Below the pieces are notes generated by a model. It worked only from the letters and a program-made list of their open reading frames with translations. It did no database searches and had not been told where the DNA came from. Of a stretch of 64,000 nt of DNA, positions 6,914 to 15,099 are shown in pieces (the stretch's first letter is position 1; every line of letters begins with the position of its first letter). This stretch comes from Sinorhizobium chiapasense (GTDB lineage Bacteria > Pseudomonadota > Alphaproteobacteria > Rhizobiales > Rhizobiaceae). The DNA lies in the NCBI RefSeq assembly GCF_036488675.1, contig NZ_CP133148.1, forward strand, positions 1,984,001 through 2,048,000. Reading direction: 5' to 3'. The position numbers were made by a program, and so were the translations under genes.

Positions 6914-8689
6914 GTGCAGCGGCCAGACCCACATCAGCATCGGCACGGCGACGAGCACGATGACGAGGGAAAGCGGCAGGCCGAGGCGCGGGTAGTCGCT
7001 GAAGCGATAGCCGCCCGGCCCCATGACCAGCGTGTTGCACTGGTGGCCGATCGGGGTAAGGAAATCCGAGCCCGCGCCGATCGCCACGGCCATCAGGAAG
7101 GCATCCGGCTTGTAGCCGAGCGCCGCGGCGAAGCTGACGGCGATCGGCGCCATGACGAGCACGGTAGCGGCATTGTTCAGAAACGGCGTGACGCCCATTG
7201 CAGCGATGAGGATCAGCGCAAGCGCGCCTGAAGGCGGCAGATCGGCCGCAATGCCGCTAAGCCAGCCTGCAATGAGATCCGAGCCGCCGGTGGTGCGCAG
7301 CGTGTCGCTGACAGGAATGAGGGCCGCCAGCATGACGAGGATCGGTCCGTCGACGGCGCGGTAGAGGTCGCGTAGCGGAATGACTCGGAAGACGACCATC
7401 GCCAGCGCCGCCGCGAAGAACGCGACCGGCACCGGTACAACGCCGACCGCCGTCGCGCCCATTGCGGCCGCCAGCACGAGAAGCGGCACTGTCGCACGGC
7501 GGATGGTCCCGAGCAGGATTTCCCGCTGGGCAAGCGGCAGGCAGCCGAAATCCTGCAGGAAGGGCGACAGGTCTCGCCGCATCCCCTGCAGCACGACGAT
7601 GTCGCCGGCCTGCAGCCGGATGCTGCCGAGGCGCTGCTTCAGCCGCTCGCCCTGCCGGCTGACGGCAAGCAGGTTGATGTTGTGATTGTTGAAGAGCGCA
7701 AGCCGTTGCGCCGACATGCCGATCAGCGGCGAGCCGCTGGCGATCACCGCCTCGACCGCCTCGAGATCGGCCGGTGCCTTGCCGTTGCCGGATGCCGGCA
7801 AGCGGTCGCCGGAAATCCTGAGCTTCGCCTGGGAGACGATACGGTCGAGCGCTGCCGGCCCGCCTTCGAGCAGCAGGATATCGTCGGCCTCGATGATGGC
7901 GTCCGGCAGCGGCGCCAGATGCGTGCCGCGGCGGAAGATGGCGAGCACGACGGCGCCGCCATCGCCGAGCTTGACGAGGTTGCCGAGCGGCTTGCCGATC
8001 ATCGGCGAACCGGCCGCGACGACCGCCTCGGACGTATAGTCGGTAATCTCGATCGCCTCGTTGACGGACACCTGCTGGCTCTTGCGCTCCGGCACCAGAC
8101 GATAGGCGAAAAGCAGAAACACCGCGCCTACCAGCGCCAGCGACGCGCCGACCGGCGTAAAATCGAACATGCTGAAACTTTCGCCGGTCAGGTCCTGCCG
8201 CATCCGCGACACGACGACATTGGGCGAGGTGCCGACCTGGGTCATGAGCCCGCCGATCAGCGAGCCGAAGGCCATCGGCATCAGGAAGACCGAGGGCTGG
8301 ACACCCGACCGCCGGGCGAACTGGAAGGCGACCGGGATCATGATCGCCAGCGCCCCGATGTTCTTGATGAAGGCGGAAAGCACCGTGACGGTGACGACCA
8401 GAAGCGCAAGCTGCGCCCTGACCGAGGTCAGGTCCGGCAGGTAACGCTGGATCGCCGCGTCGACGACGCCGGAACGGGCGACACCGGCGCTGACGATCAG
8501 CGCGCTGCCGACGATGATGACGATATCATTACTGAAGCCGTCGAAGGCGTGGTCGAAAGGCACGATGCCGACCGCGATAGACAGCATCAGCGCCGAACAG
8601 GCGACGATGTCGTAGCGGAAACGGTCCCAGATGAAGAAGGCCATCATGGTGCCGATGACGAGTAACGAAAGCCACTGTTCGGCGGTCAT
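6911..8689 (-). CDS. SLC13-family permease with two TrkA-C domains
   Basis: About 592 residues. An N-terminal block of membrane helices contains FDHAFDGFSNDIVIIVGSALIVSAGV and PMAFGSLIGGLMTQVGTSPNVVVS. Two regulatory TrkA-C domains follow at roughly residues 205-290 and 310-385, each with a VxxGSPxIG start. A second membrane half ends with NNAATVLVMAPIA and GAGSDFLTPIGHQCNTLVMGPGGY. This is the usual bacterial SLC13/YfbS-like anion permease layout. The substrate could be sulfate, a dicarboxylate or another anion. The ATG at 8689 (MTAEQWLS) is preferred over 8707. Confidence 0.87.
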   Translation of the reverse strand: MTAEQWLSLLVIGTMMAFFIWDRFRYDIVACSALMLSIAVGIVPFDHAFDGFSNDIVIIVGSALIVSAGVARSGVVDAAIQRYLPDLTSVRAQLALLVVTVTVLSAFIKNIGALAIMIPVAFQFARRSGVQPSVFLMPMAFGSLIGGLMTQVGTSPNVVVSRMRQDLTGESFSMFDFTPVGASLALVGAVFLLFAYRLVPERKSQQVSVNEAIEITDYTSEAVVAAGSPMIGKPLGNLVKLGDGGAVVLAIFRRGTHLAPLPDAIIEADDILLLEGGPAALDRIVSQAKLRISGDRLPASGNGKAPADLEAVEAVIASGSPLIGMSAQRLALFNNHNINLLAVSRQGERLKQRLGSIRLQAGDIVVLQGMRRDLSPFLQDFGCLPLAQREILLGTIRRATVPLLVLAAAMGATAVGVVPVPVAFFAAALAMVVFRVIPLRDLYRAVDGPILVMLAALIPVSDTLRTTGGSDLIAGWLSGIAADLPPSGALALILIAAMGVTPFLNNAATVLVMAPIAVSFAAALGYKPDAFLMAVAIGAGSDFLTPIGHQCNTLVMGPGGYRFSDYPRLGLPLSLVIVLVAVPMLMWVWPLH

Positions 8690-8725
8690 GAGCAGCACCT
8701 GAAGCAACGCGGGTCGGACGAGAGC

Positions 8726-8782
8726 GTCTACTGCATATTTCCTCGAATCGGAACCGATTGAAGGAATAAAATCACGCAGCGG
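8726..8782. repeat. Diverged copy of mosaic repeat module
   Basis: CTACTGCATATTTCCTCGAATCGGAACC and the following GATTGAAGG...CACGCAG match, with changes, the TACTGCATG-TTTCCTTAAATCGG module repeated elsewhere in the window (for example 36071-36133). Confidence 0.5.
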
Positions 8783-9006
8783 CGAGTCAGATCCACTACA
8801 TCGTCCGAAGCGCCCATCGGATGCAACGGGGATAGCGACAGATTCGCGTCGCAGCGCCGTGCATCACCAGAAACTCAACCGAAACTCGTTGGTTCCTTTG
8901 ATCGTTGTTGAAGAAAGAATATGATGACGCAGCCAGTTTAACGTGTATCAACGGGCCTTCGCGCAACGGAGAGGGCGCAATCGCCGGAGCCAAGGAAAAA
9001 GCAGCC

Positions 9007-9297
9007 ATGAAGACCGCCCTGCCAGCCATTTGCGCGGGTCTCCTGTTCGCCGCCTGCACCTCCACCGCCCCGCCGTCGGTCGGCTACTCGCGCAATCTCG
9101 AGCCCATTCCCGGCAGCATCACCTATGGCGGCCAACCGCGCACGAAACTCACCAAGGCGCCGGTCGGCAGCATCGTGCCGCACCGCTTCCGCGACAAATT
9201 CGGCCGCGAGGTCTCCGAAACCTACGTCATCGAGCCCGACCGCTCGCTGCGGCTGATAAGCCGCCGCATCGACTATGATCTTTTGTCCGACCGCTAA
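9007..9297 (+). CDS. Small lipoprotein, paralogue 1 of 4
   Basis: A 96-residue exported protein with a lipobox (LLFAAC, Cys at residue 18). After the lipobox comes a short linker and the shared core EPIPGSITYGGQPRTKL-TKAPVGSIVPHRF, then SETYVIEPDRSLRLISRR. Three more copies follow on the same strand within 1.2 kb. The family is not one I can name. It is probably anchored to the outer membrane facing the periplasm. The ATG at 9007 follows CCAAGGAAAAAGCAGCC. Confidence 0.8.
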   Translation: MKTALPAICAGLLFAACTSTAPPSVGYSRNLEPIPGSITYGGQPRTKLTKAPVGSIVPHRFRDKFGREVSETYVIEPDRSLRLISRRIDYDLLSDR

Positions 9298-9364
9298 GAG
9301 GGACGAGGAGACTGTGCGGTTTCTGCGCACCGCGTCTCAAAATGTTGGAATTGAAAGGATTGCC

Positions 9365-9664
9365 ATGAAACATGTCTTGCCCGCCCTCTTTGCCGCCATT
9401 CTGCTCGGCGCCTGCACGACCACCTCCCGGCCGCCGTCGGTCGGCTATGGGCGCTACCTCGAGCCCATTCCCGGCAGCATCACCTATGGCGGCCAGCCGC
9501 GCACGAAGCTCACCAAGGCCCCGGTCGGCAGCATCGTGCCGCACCAGTTCTTCGACAACTTCGGCCACAGGGTCTACGAAACCTACATCATCGAACCGGA
9601 CCGCTCGTTGCGCCTGGTCGGCCGTCGAATCGACTACAATATCTTCGGCGACATGGATGATTGA
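9365..9664 (+). CDS. Small lipoprotein, paralogue 2 of 4
   Basis: A 99-residue protein with signal MKHVLPALFAAILLGAC (lipobox LLGAC, Cys at residue 17). The core EPIPGSITYGGQPRTKL-TKAPVGSIVPHQF is nearly identical to paralogue 1, followed by ETYIIEPDRSLRLVGRR. It starts 67 bp after the previous stop, with GAAAGGAT before the ATG. Same orientation and spacing suggest co-transcription or repeated tandem duplication. Confidence 0.8.
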   Translation: MKHVLPALFAAILLGACTTTSRPPSVGYGRYLEPIPGSITYGGQPRTKLTKAPVGSIVPHQFFDNFGHRVYETYIIEPDRSLRLVGRRIDYNIFGDMDD

Positions 9665-9692
9665 TGTTCGGGCAACACCGGGGACCGTCACG

Positions 9693-9968
9693 ATGAAACA
9701 TGCCTCTATCGCCTGCGCCGCCGCACTCCTGCTTTCAGCCTGCACCGCCACGGCGCCCGAGGTGGAGCCGATCCCCGGCAGCATCACCTATGGCGGCCAA
9801 CCGCGCACAAAACTCACCAAGGCGCCGGTCGGCAGCATCGTGCCGCACCAGTTCTTCACGCAAGGCGGGCTGGCCCGGGAAACCTACGTGATCCAGCCGG
9901 ACCGCTCGCTGAAGCTGATCCGTCGCCACATAGACTACGACTTCATCACGAGGCACTCCCGCGGCTAG
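9693..9968 (+). CDS. Small lipoprotein, paralogue 3 of 4
   Basis: A 91-residue protein with signal MKHASIACAAALLLSAC. The spacer between the lipobox Cys and the EPIPGSITYGG core is about 12 residues shorter than in paralogues 1 and 2 and lacks their VGY segment. The core and the ETYVIQPDRSLKLIRR tail are retained. It begins 28 bp after paralogue 2. Confidence 0.8.
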   Translation: MKHASIACAAALLLSACTATAPEVEPIPGSITYGGQPRTKLTKAPVGSIVPHQFFTQGGLARETYVIQPDRSLKLIRRHIDYDFITRHSRG

Positions 9969-9972
9969 GATT

Positions 9973-10060
9973 GAGGAAACATGCAGTAGGCAGCAGCAGG
10001 GTGCTGTCGCGCCCAATAGTCCCGGGAGCACGTCCCGGGAACCCTGTGCATGTAGAACGC
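9973..10060. repeat. Repeat fragment and hairpin between lipoprotein genes 3 and 4
   Basis: GGAAACATGCAGTAG is the end module of the mosaic repeat. It is followed by a GTCCCGGGA-GCACG-TCCCGGGAAC inverted repeat near 10017-10042. No coding signal. Confidence 0.5.
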
Positions 10061-10131
10061 GTTGTTTTTGCGCGAGGCCTACGTTCAAGACCTTCGGCGC
10101 TTCACCGGGCCACAGCGAGCAACGAGAATCC

Positions 10132-10443
10132 ATGAGAATGCCCCTGCCCGCGATGTCGCTTACCATCCTGTCCGCGATCCTGCTCGCATCGAGCTTGAGC
10201 GGCTGCACCGCCACGGCCGTCACCGTCGGCTATTCGCCCTATATGGAGCCGATACCCGGCAGCATCACCTATGGCGGCCGGCCGCGGACAAGGCTTACCC
10301 GGTCCCCGGTCGGCAGCATCGTGCCGCACCAGTTCAACGATCGCGCGGGACGCACCGTTTACGAGACCTACGTGGTTGAGCCCGACGGCTCGCTGCGCCT
10401 CGTCAGCCGGCGTTACCGCTACGACTTCTTCGACTTCGATTGA
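10132..10443 (+). CDS. Small lipoprotein, paralogue 4 of 4
   Basis: A 103-residue protein, the most diverged of the four. Signal MRMPLPAMSLTILSAILLA ends in lipobox SLSGC. It keeps VGYSPYMEPIPGSITYGGRP, then SPVGSIVPHQF and ETYVVEPDGSLRLVSRR. A 163-bp gap with a mosaic-repeat fragment and a CCCGGGA...TCCCGGG hairpin separates it from paralogue 3. Confidence 0.78.
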   Translation: MRMPLPAMSLTILSAILLASSLSGCTATAVTVGYSPYMEPIPGSITYGGRPRTRLTRSPVGSIVPHQFNDRAGRTVYETYVVEPDGSLRLVSRRYRYDFFDFD

Positions 10444-10607
10444 TTACGCACTTTCCCGGACCACCCAACAGGGCGACAGCGCCGAGCGCACAACACCCCC
10501 GAACGCCCGAGGCAAAGCTTGGCGGCGGATCCCTCGGCGAGATCGGTCCCCCGCCGCCTCTTCAGTGAAGGCGGGTTCGCGCCTGACCGGAGAATGGTTG
10601 CCTCTGT

Positions 10608-10856
10608 TTAGGAGAAGCCGGCCTGGCGGAACCAGTCCTTCACGCCCGCCAGCACTTGCGCCTGGGCCGCATCGAGCGTCGTGGCATGACGGAAATCTTC
10701 GCTGCCGGTCCCGTTGCAATGCCAGATGGTCCAGGCCCAGTCTCCACGCGCCTGGCGCTTCAAGACAAAGCCCATTTCATGGTCACCAAGCTTGGCGCAA
10801 TAGGCATCCGCCCGTTTCTGCACCCATGTCAGATTGATGTCGGCGACAGTCACCAT
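10608..10856 (-). CDS. Conserved-looking hypothetical protein
   Basis: An 82-residue soluble protein (MVTVADINLTWVQKRADAYC then HEMGFVLKRQARGDWAWTIW). It has no signal peptide or membrane segment. The internal ATG 10856 is chosen because the longer reading upstream is low-complexity Arg-rich and has no ribosome binding site. Family not recognised. It lies between the lipoprotein cluster and the lysis end of the phage-type cluster. Confidence 0.55.
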   Translation of the reverse strand: MVTVADINLTWVQKRADAYCAKLGDHEMGFVLKRQARGDWAWTIWHCNGTGSEDFRHATTLDAAQAQVLAGVKDWFRQAGFS

Positions 10857-11179
10857 CCCCCTGGCCCTCCCCCGTGCGAAAGGTAACCGCAATCGTTTTG
10901 ATCGCACCCATGGAATTTTAGGGGAATGGCATGGTGCCGACGCAATATCCACAGCCATGGTGAGCCGAGCTAAGCCGGCGCACGCGGCTTACGCTTGTTT
11001 CTAAGGAAGCACAACCTGGACTATTGTTTTTCCACAATTCGTACCGTGCCGGTGCAACCGCGGAGACGGCGCACCGGTCGCCGAACCTGGGGCTTTTCCC
11101 TCCGATTCGAGCAGCCTCCGCCAAGCGAAGCGACCGAATCACCCGACGGATGCGATGCCCGGACCACCGGCATGGCGAC
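10857..11179. other. Gap with no gene seen
   Basis: No convincing reading frame, RNA gene or attachment-site-like repeat is seen between the hypothetical gene and the last phage-type gene. If the cluster ever had a left att site it would be expected around here, but no tRNA gene is present. Confidence 0.4.
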
Positions 11180-11518
11180 CTACACGCTCCTGAGCAGCAC
11201 GAGCAATCGCTTCGCCGCATCCGCAAAGGTCACCCCCAGCGCAGCGCCGCCGATGCCGATGACGCCGAGCGCGCCCATTCCCATCAGCTTCCATTTCCGC
11301 ACATCCTCGGTCACCGGCTTCATGTCGGCAATGTCCTCCTTGGTAAGCGACATCGCCCCCTCGAGCACGCCCACCCGTTCGAAAAGATCGTCCATGCGGC
11401 GGATCGTCGAGGCGAGGCTTGCGTCCGACCGCTCCTCGGCTCGCCGAAAATCCTCGCGCAGGTTCTTCACTTCGGCGATCAACGTCCCAAGCTGGTGGTG
11501 AACGCTCGCATCAATCAT
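11180..11518 (-). CDS. DUF1515-like phage protein with C-terminal membrane helix
   Basis: A 112-residue protein. The N-terminal half is helical and charged (TLIAEVKNLREDFRRAEERS), likely a coiled coil; the C-terminal half has a Gly/Ala/Ile-rich membrane helix (MGMGALGVIGIGGAALGV). This matches rhizobial DUF1515 proteins found beside phage lysis genes. A holin or holin-partner role is possible from topology and position, but is inference. The ATG at 11518 has GGAGCGGG upstream and overlaps the o-spanin stop by 8 nt; an upstream ATG at 11533 is the alternative. Confidence 0.65.
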   Translation of the reverse strand: MIDASVHHQLGTLIAEVKNLREDFRRAEERSDASLASTIRRMDDLFERVGVLEGAMSLTKEDIADMKPVTEDVRKWKLMGMGALGVIGIGGAALGVTFADAAKRLLVLLRSV

Positions 11519-11762
11519 CGCCGCCCGCTCCATGTCTCTCGCATTCGGCCTTCGTCCATATCGCCACGGCGCAAAGGCCGACCACGGTGCGGTCAATCCG
11601 GCTTTGGTCAGCGGCCGTTGCGCCGCGGGCGCCGACAAGATCAGTGCCGACGACGCGTCTCAGGCCCGTCACATCGCCCGGCCCCGAAATCCCACACCCC
11701 GCCAGAACCAAGGCAGGCATCATAAGCGCGACGCTTCGCGTCAGCGCGGTTCGCCGCTTCAT
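11511..11762 (-). CDS. Putative o-spanin (Rz1-like lipoprotein)
   Basis: An 83-residue lipoprotein with signal MKRRTALTRSVALMMPALVLAGC (lipobox VLAGC, Cys at 23). Its 5' part is embedded in a different frame within the preceding i-spanin gene, the typical architecture of Rz/Rz1 pairs. It follows the endolysin gene. By family role it would bridge to the inner-membrane spanin and disrupt the outer membrane at lysis. The call rests on lipobox, size, overlap and position, since spanin sequences diverge strongly. Confidence 0.65.
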   Translation of the reverse strand: MKRRTALTRSVALMMPALVLAGCGISGPGDVTGLRRVVGTDLVGARGATAADQSRIDRTVVGLCAVAIWTKAECERHGAGGDD

Positions 11763-11883
11763 CGTTTTGCCTTTCGATTGCGTGTCTCATTGCTCGTGCC
11801 CCCTCCTCGCGGAGGGCGAGCACGGCCCAAACGACGGCAGCAAGCACGAGCCCGCCGCCAAGCATCCTTCCCCAGACCATCAT
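11641..11883 (-). CDS. Putative i-spanin (Rz-like membrane protein)
   Basis: About 80 residues. One N-terminal membrane helix (MLGGGLVLAAVVWAVLAL) is followed by a charged helical periplasmic region (REEGARAMRHAIERQND) and a Cys-containing end. It starts at the stop of the endolysin gene (TGATG overlap). The o-spanin gene starts inside it in another frame. GTG 11886 and ATG 11880 are alternative starts. Confidence 0.62.
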   Translation of the reverse strand: MMVWGRMLGGGLVLAAVVWAVLALREEGARAMRHAIERQNDEAANRADAKRRAYDACLGSGGVWDFGAGRCDGPETRRRH

Positions 11884-12716
11884 CACTTGAGACCCAGCGC
11901 CTCCCGCACGACCGGCATGGAGGAGATGGCGTAGACGGCGAAGCCGACGATGACCGTGAGGATCGCGATTTGCACCCGCCAGTCGAGCGTCACGAGATTC
12001 AATTCCCTCAGGGCGGTAACGACGCTGCCGCCGGCCGTCAGCAGCCAGGTCCAGAAGCGCCCCGATCTCGCGACGGCCTTGCGCGTCGACGCGGGGCCCG
12101 CTGCCGCCGCCGGGGCGGCTTCCGCATGCGTGACTGGCGCTGTCGGGACTTCAGGCTTCACAGGCCGTCGCGCCGCGGCCAGCACCTCTCGCAGCACACC
12201 CTCGACCTTCTCCGGCTTTACCAGCGCCTCGTTGAGCCCATCGCCGGCGTAGTAGGATTGCCCGCGCTTCACCCCCTGTTCATTGCCCGTGGTGTCGGCG
12301 AGGACCGGAAGCGACGCCCATTCCTGCGCCAGCCGCCGGCCGAATTCGACCAGGGACAATTCGCCAGCCACAAACGCCGGATAGCCGCGGCGCTTCAGGA
12401 GGTGAAAACCAAGCCGGTCCTGCAGATCCGGCGTGAAGATATCGCTTCCCTCGATCGAGGGAATTTCCTTCGCAAGGCCGATCAGCGTCGCCCGCATGAA
12501 CTGATAGGCGCCGGCGGCACTGGAGCCATGGCTCTTCGACCAGGCCTTTTGCGCCTCGACGACATCGCCGAAGCTCATCGTCGTCAGCGGCTGCTTCAGC
12601 CTGTTCTGCCTGTTGGCATAGATCACGTCATAGGATGCACGGTCTTTCCGCCCGACCTCGGTTTCCCGAATGAAGTCGAGCAGAATCGCCGCGCCGGCAG
12701 GCACGGTTTTGTTCAT
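11883..12716 (-). CDS. Phage-type endolysin (muramidase-like) with C-terminal membrane helices
   Basis: A 277-residue protein. Residues 1-160 form a lysozyme-like domain resembling phage muramidases: AAILLDFIRETEVGR near the N-terminus and SSAAGAYQFMRATLIGLAKE with the AYQFM motif seen in lysozyme-fold domains. A Pro/Ala linker follows, then two hydrophobic segments (FWTWLLTAGGSVVTAL and VQIAILTVIVGFAVYAI). The membrane anchor at the C-terminus is unusual for a released endolysin; the helices could help export or retain it, or give holin-like activity. It is first in the lysis module and overlaps the i-spanin. Confidence 0.78.
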   Translation of the reverse strand: MNKTVPAGAAILLDFIRETEVGRKDRASYDVIYANRQNRLKQPLTTMSFGDVVEAQKAWSKSHGSSAAGAYQFMRATLIGLAKEIPSIEGSDIFTPDLQDRLGFHLLKRRGYPAFVAGELSLVEFGRRLAQEWASLPVLADTTGNEQGVKRGQSYYAGDGLNEALVKPEKVEGVLREVLAAARRPVKPEVPTAPVTHAEAAPAAAAGPASTRKAVARSGRFWTWLLTAGGSVVTALRELNLVTLDWRVQIAILTVIVGFAVYAISSMPVVREALGLK

Positions 12717-12732
12717 CGTTCACCTAATTGCT

Positions 12733-12765
12733 CAAAAAAGAAAAACCCCCGCTCGGTAGCGGGGT
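12733..12765 (-). terminator. Rho-independent terminator
   Basis: On the minus strand ACCCCGCTACC-GAGCGGGGGT forms a GC-rich stem followed by TTTTTCTTTTTT. It lies after the hypothetical gene ending at 12780 and just before the endolysin start, so it separates lysis from upstream genes. Confidence 0.8.
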
Positions 12766-12779
12766 CGTAGGTAATTCGA

Positions 12780-13181
12780 TCACGATAGTTTGTGCTTGAC
12801 AATCAGCCCTTTGCCGGTCGGCAAAATGAGAACCATAAGGGCGCGTTTAGCCGTGGATTCGTTCCGCATGTCGTACTGCTCTCCGAGATCCTTGAAGGCG
12901 TAATCTTCCAACACGATGTGACCACCTGGGACGATCCCATCCGACACGCGCACGATGCATTCTTTTTCGTAGCGGGCGCTGTTTAGATCCATCGAAAGAT
13001 GTGAGATCTTCTCTATGGCTGTAACTTCAAGTGTTTGCGGCAGTGCGCCTTTGACCCGCGAGGCATTCAGGAATCGCGAGTAGTTACGTTTCGCTATGTC
13101 GTAAACGTCGATTCCTTTAATTTTGATGCATTGAGAGCTGCACAGCAACAGAGGTGCGCCCTCCAGAGGACATCGGGACAT
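12780..13181 (-). CDS. Hypothetical protein of unusual composition
   Basis: About 133 residues from ATG 13181, less GC-rich than its neighbours. The convincing part begins at IKIKGIDVYDIAKRNYSRFL and ends LMVLILPTGKGLIVKHKLS. No signal peptide or known motif is recognised. The start is uncertain: the region upstream is disrupted by an insertion sequence 120 bp away, and the first 20 residues from 13181 do not look natural. It may be phage-derived or acquired separately. Confidence 0.45.
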   Translation of the reverse strand: MSRCPLEGAPLLLCSSQCIKIKGIDVYDIAKRNYSRFLNASRVKGALPQTLEVTAIEKISHLSMDLNSARYEKECIVRVSDGIVPGGHIVLEDYAFKDLGEQYDMRNESTAKRALMVLILPTGKGLIVKHKLS

Positions 13182-13304
13182 GGCTCCGTTTCGCCCCGAG
13201 CTTCTTATTACCCTGCTCGGCAAACCGCCATGCGGCATCGAGTTTCGGATCATCGAGGAAGGACGTATTCTTATTCAGAACGCGGAAAGCCGTCCATCTC
13301 CAGC

Positions 13305-14461
13305 CAGGGCTATCGCATATGAGCCAGAGCTGTGACGAGGTAGTCGTCGTTCCAGGCGCATTTCCTGATGCGATGGCTGATGGGGACCTTGGGAAGGTCG
13401 GCGGTTTGCAGGATGTTGCGGGCCAGGCGGTTGAGGATGGCGGTGTTGGCGGGGGCGTTGTCCTTCCTGGCGCGACTAAGGTCCTCGTCGAGATGGACGT
13501 CGAGCATTCAGTGCAGGCCATTTTCGATCTGCCAGTGGGAGAGGCGGATGGCGAACGCGCGCTCGGGGCTGATTTCGGCAGAGGCCATGAACAGGCGCGT
13601 CGGCGGCTTAGCCTCGTCGCGTCGGCTGGTGATGCGGACAAAGGCTTGATGACCTGGCACCAGCGCGGTTTGGTGTGGCGACGACCTTGGCCCGGCGCCA
13701 CTCGTTTCGGCTATGGCTGCGTTCGCTCCGCTCAGCCATGGCCGGCGTCGCTTGCGCCAATGCCGCCTCGGCCTGCCGCCGCCGGTGACGGCGGTTGCCC
13801 TTCAGCGCGAGCATATAGTCGCCACGCCGGTCGAAGACCGCCTGAGCCATGTGGATATGGCAGTGGAGCGCGTCCGCCGTGACGATTTTGTCCGTCAGAT
13901 CAAGCAGTTCCACCACCTTCAGCGCCGCCTCGACCTCGTTCTCCTCGGCCCTTGGCGTCACCGTCGCGAGGCCCAGCCGGGCTTCGGCGGCAGAGGCGGA
14001 CACCGTCAGTGGCGGGCTGCGGCCTGCCCAAGCGCATAGGCGCGGCGCAAGGCCTTGCCGTCAACGGCGAGCAGCCCCGCTCGCGCCCAGCGCCTGGGCA
14101 AAGCCGGCGGCAAAGACGGCAAAGGCGCGGCCGAACGCCGCGGGATCCATCAGCCGTAGCAGCCGCGAGAATGTGTCGTGGCTCGGCGCGCTGTCATACT
14201 CGATCAGACGGGAGAGCGCCGCCTTGCGATTCTCAGCGAACAGCGCGAATTCCGTCGCCGTGCTCGCCCCGCGCGGGCTGGCGGCCACCATCATCACCAG
14301 CAGATCGCCAAGCCCATGCTTGGCGCTGCCAGCCCGCGGATCGGGCAGCGAACCAAAACAGTCTTCCAGGCAGGAAATGGCAGTCTCTCCTCTCAAGATC
14401 TGCCTTTCCAAGATTCCTTTCAAACCCGAAACGCAATCAAAATTTCATATGCGAATCCCTG
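13305..14461 (-). mobile_element. ISAs1-family insertion sequence, decayed
   Basis: A 1157-bp element bounded by imperfect terminal inverted repeats (CAGGGCTATCGCATATGA on the left, CAGGGATTCGCATATGA read inward from the right). It is flanked by 10-bp direct repeats CATCTCCAGC at 13295-13304 and 14462-14471. Length, repeat size and target duplication fit the ISAs1 family. The transposase inside is broken. Confidence 0.85.
13310..14423 (-). pseudogene. ISAs1-family transposase, frameshifted
   Basis: The reading is split into at least three frames. The N-terminal part (about 14423-14061) has SLPDPRAGSAKHGLGDLLVMMVAA and SAPSHDTFSRLLRLMD. The middle part (about 14003-13680) carries NEVEAALKVVELLDL, the catalytic-strand segment KIVTADALHCHIHMAQAV, and YMLALKGNRR. 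The C-terminal part (about 13507-13310) ends CAWNDDYLVTALAHMR. The order and spacing match a single ISAs1 transposase of about 370 aa, so the element cannot transpose on its own. Confidence 0.85.
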
Positions 14462-14607
14462 CATCTCCAGCCCTGGAAGCGACTTATCCCCGTGCGCTAC
14501 ATAGCGCGCCCGTTTCCTTGATTTGCGAAACCGCATGCAATTGATCCCGTGTGTGATTCTGCTACTTGGGCTTGCTATACAGGCAAGAGTTGAGCGCCGT
14601 AAGCAGA

Positions 14608-15099
14608 TCAGAAATCGATAGCTGTCGACCAGATTTCATCGATCTGCGTTTCTGACAGACCGAGAGCGCCGCCTATCACGCTAATGAACGGATGACCGCG
14701 AACGAATGTCGTCGCATATTCCCATTCGATCCTTGCCGTTTCCTTCTCGGGGCCTTCCGGCATCGTGTCGATCACAGTATCGACTCCTGCGAGGGCGAAG
14801 CCGTTGTTCACAAGGCCAATGCGAAGCTGACGCGCAGTCAGCGCCGGCATACCAGCGCGAATTTCGGCCACCGTCGGGGGAGCAAATGGCTGGATTGGAA
14901 AGGACGGATTAGCCGCGAGCCACGCGCGGACGGCCGGGTTCAGGCCATAGAGGTCGTCAGAACGGCTACAGTAATATGTGTCGTAGGTGTGACCTTCGAC
15001 GTCCGTGATATTGCAATGAACGACAAGCACGCCCTCTTCAGTTGTAGCCGCGACGGCGATGACCGAATTGAGAGATATGTTGGAGGACATGACAGTCAT
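14608..15099 (-). CDS. Phage protein downstream of tail fibre, likely fibre-associated
   Basis: A 163-residue soluble protein. The N-terminal half reads ISLNSVIAVAATTEEGVLVVHC; the C-terminal half is helical (ALTARQLRIGLVNNGFALAGVD and TARIEWEYATTFVRGHPFI), resembling small proteins encoded directly after phage tail fibres. The start abuts the fibre stop, indicating translational coupling. A fibre chaperone or tip role is plausible; family not confirmed. Confidence 0.6.
   Translation of the reverse strand: MTVMSSNISLNSVIAVAATTEEGVLVVHCNITDVEGHTYDTYYCSRSDDLYGLNPAVRAWLAANPSFPIQPFAPPTVAEIRAGMPALTARQLRIGLVNNGFALAGVDTVIDTMPEGPEKETARIEWEYATTFVRGHPFISVIGGALGLSETQIDEIWSTAIDF

Noticed and set aside
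7682..8665. 327-codon plus-strand ORF over the SLC13 gene
   Set aside because: Antisense shadow of the permease: biased composition without hydrophobic core or motif.
10857..11179. Left attachment site of the phage-type cluster
   Set aside because: No tRNA gene, integrase or direct repeat shared with the right side was found.
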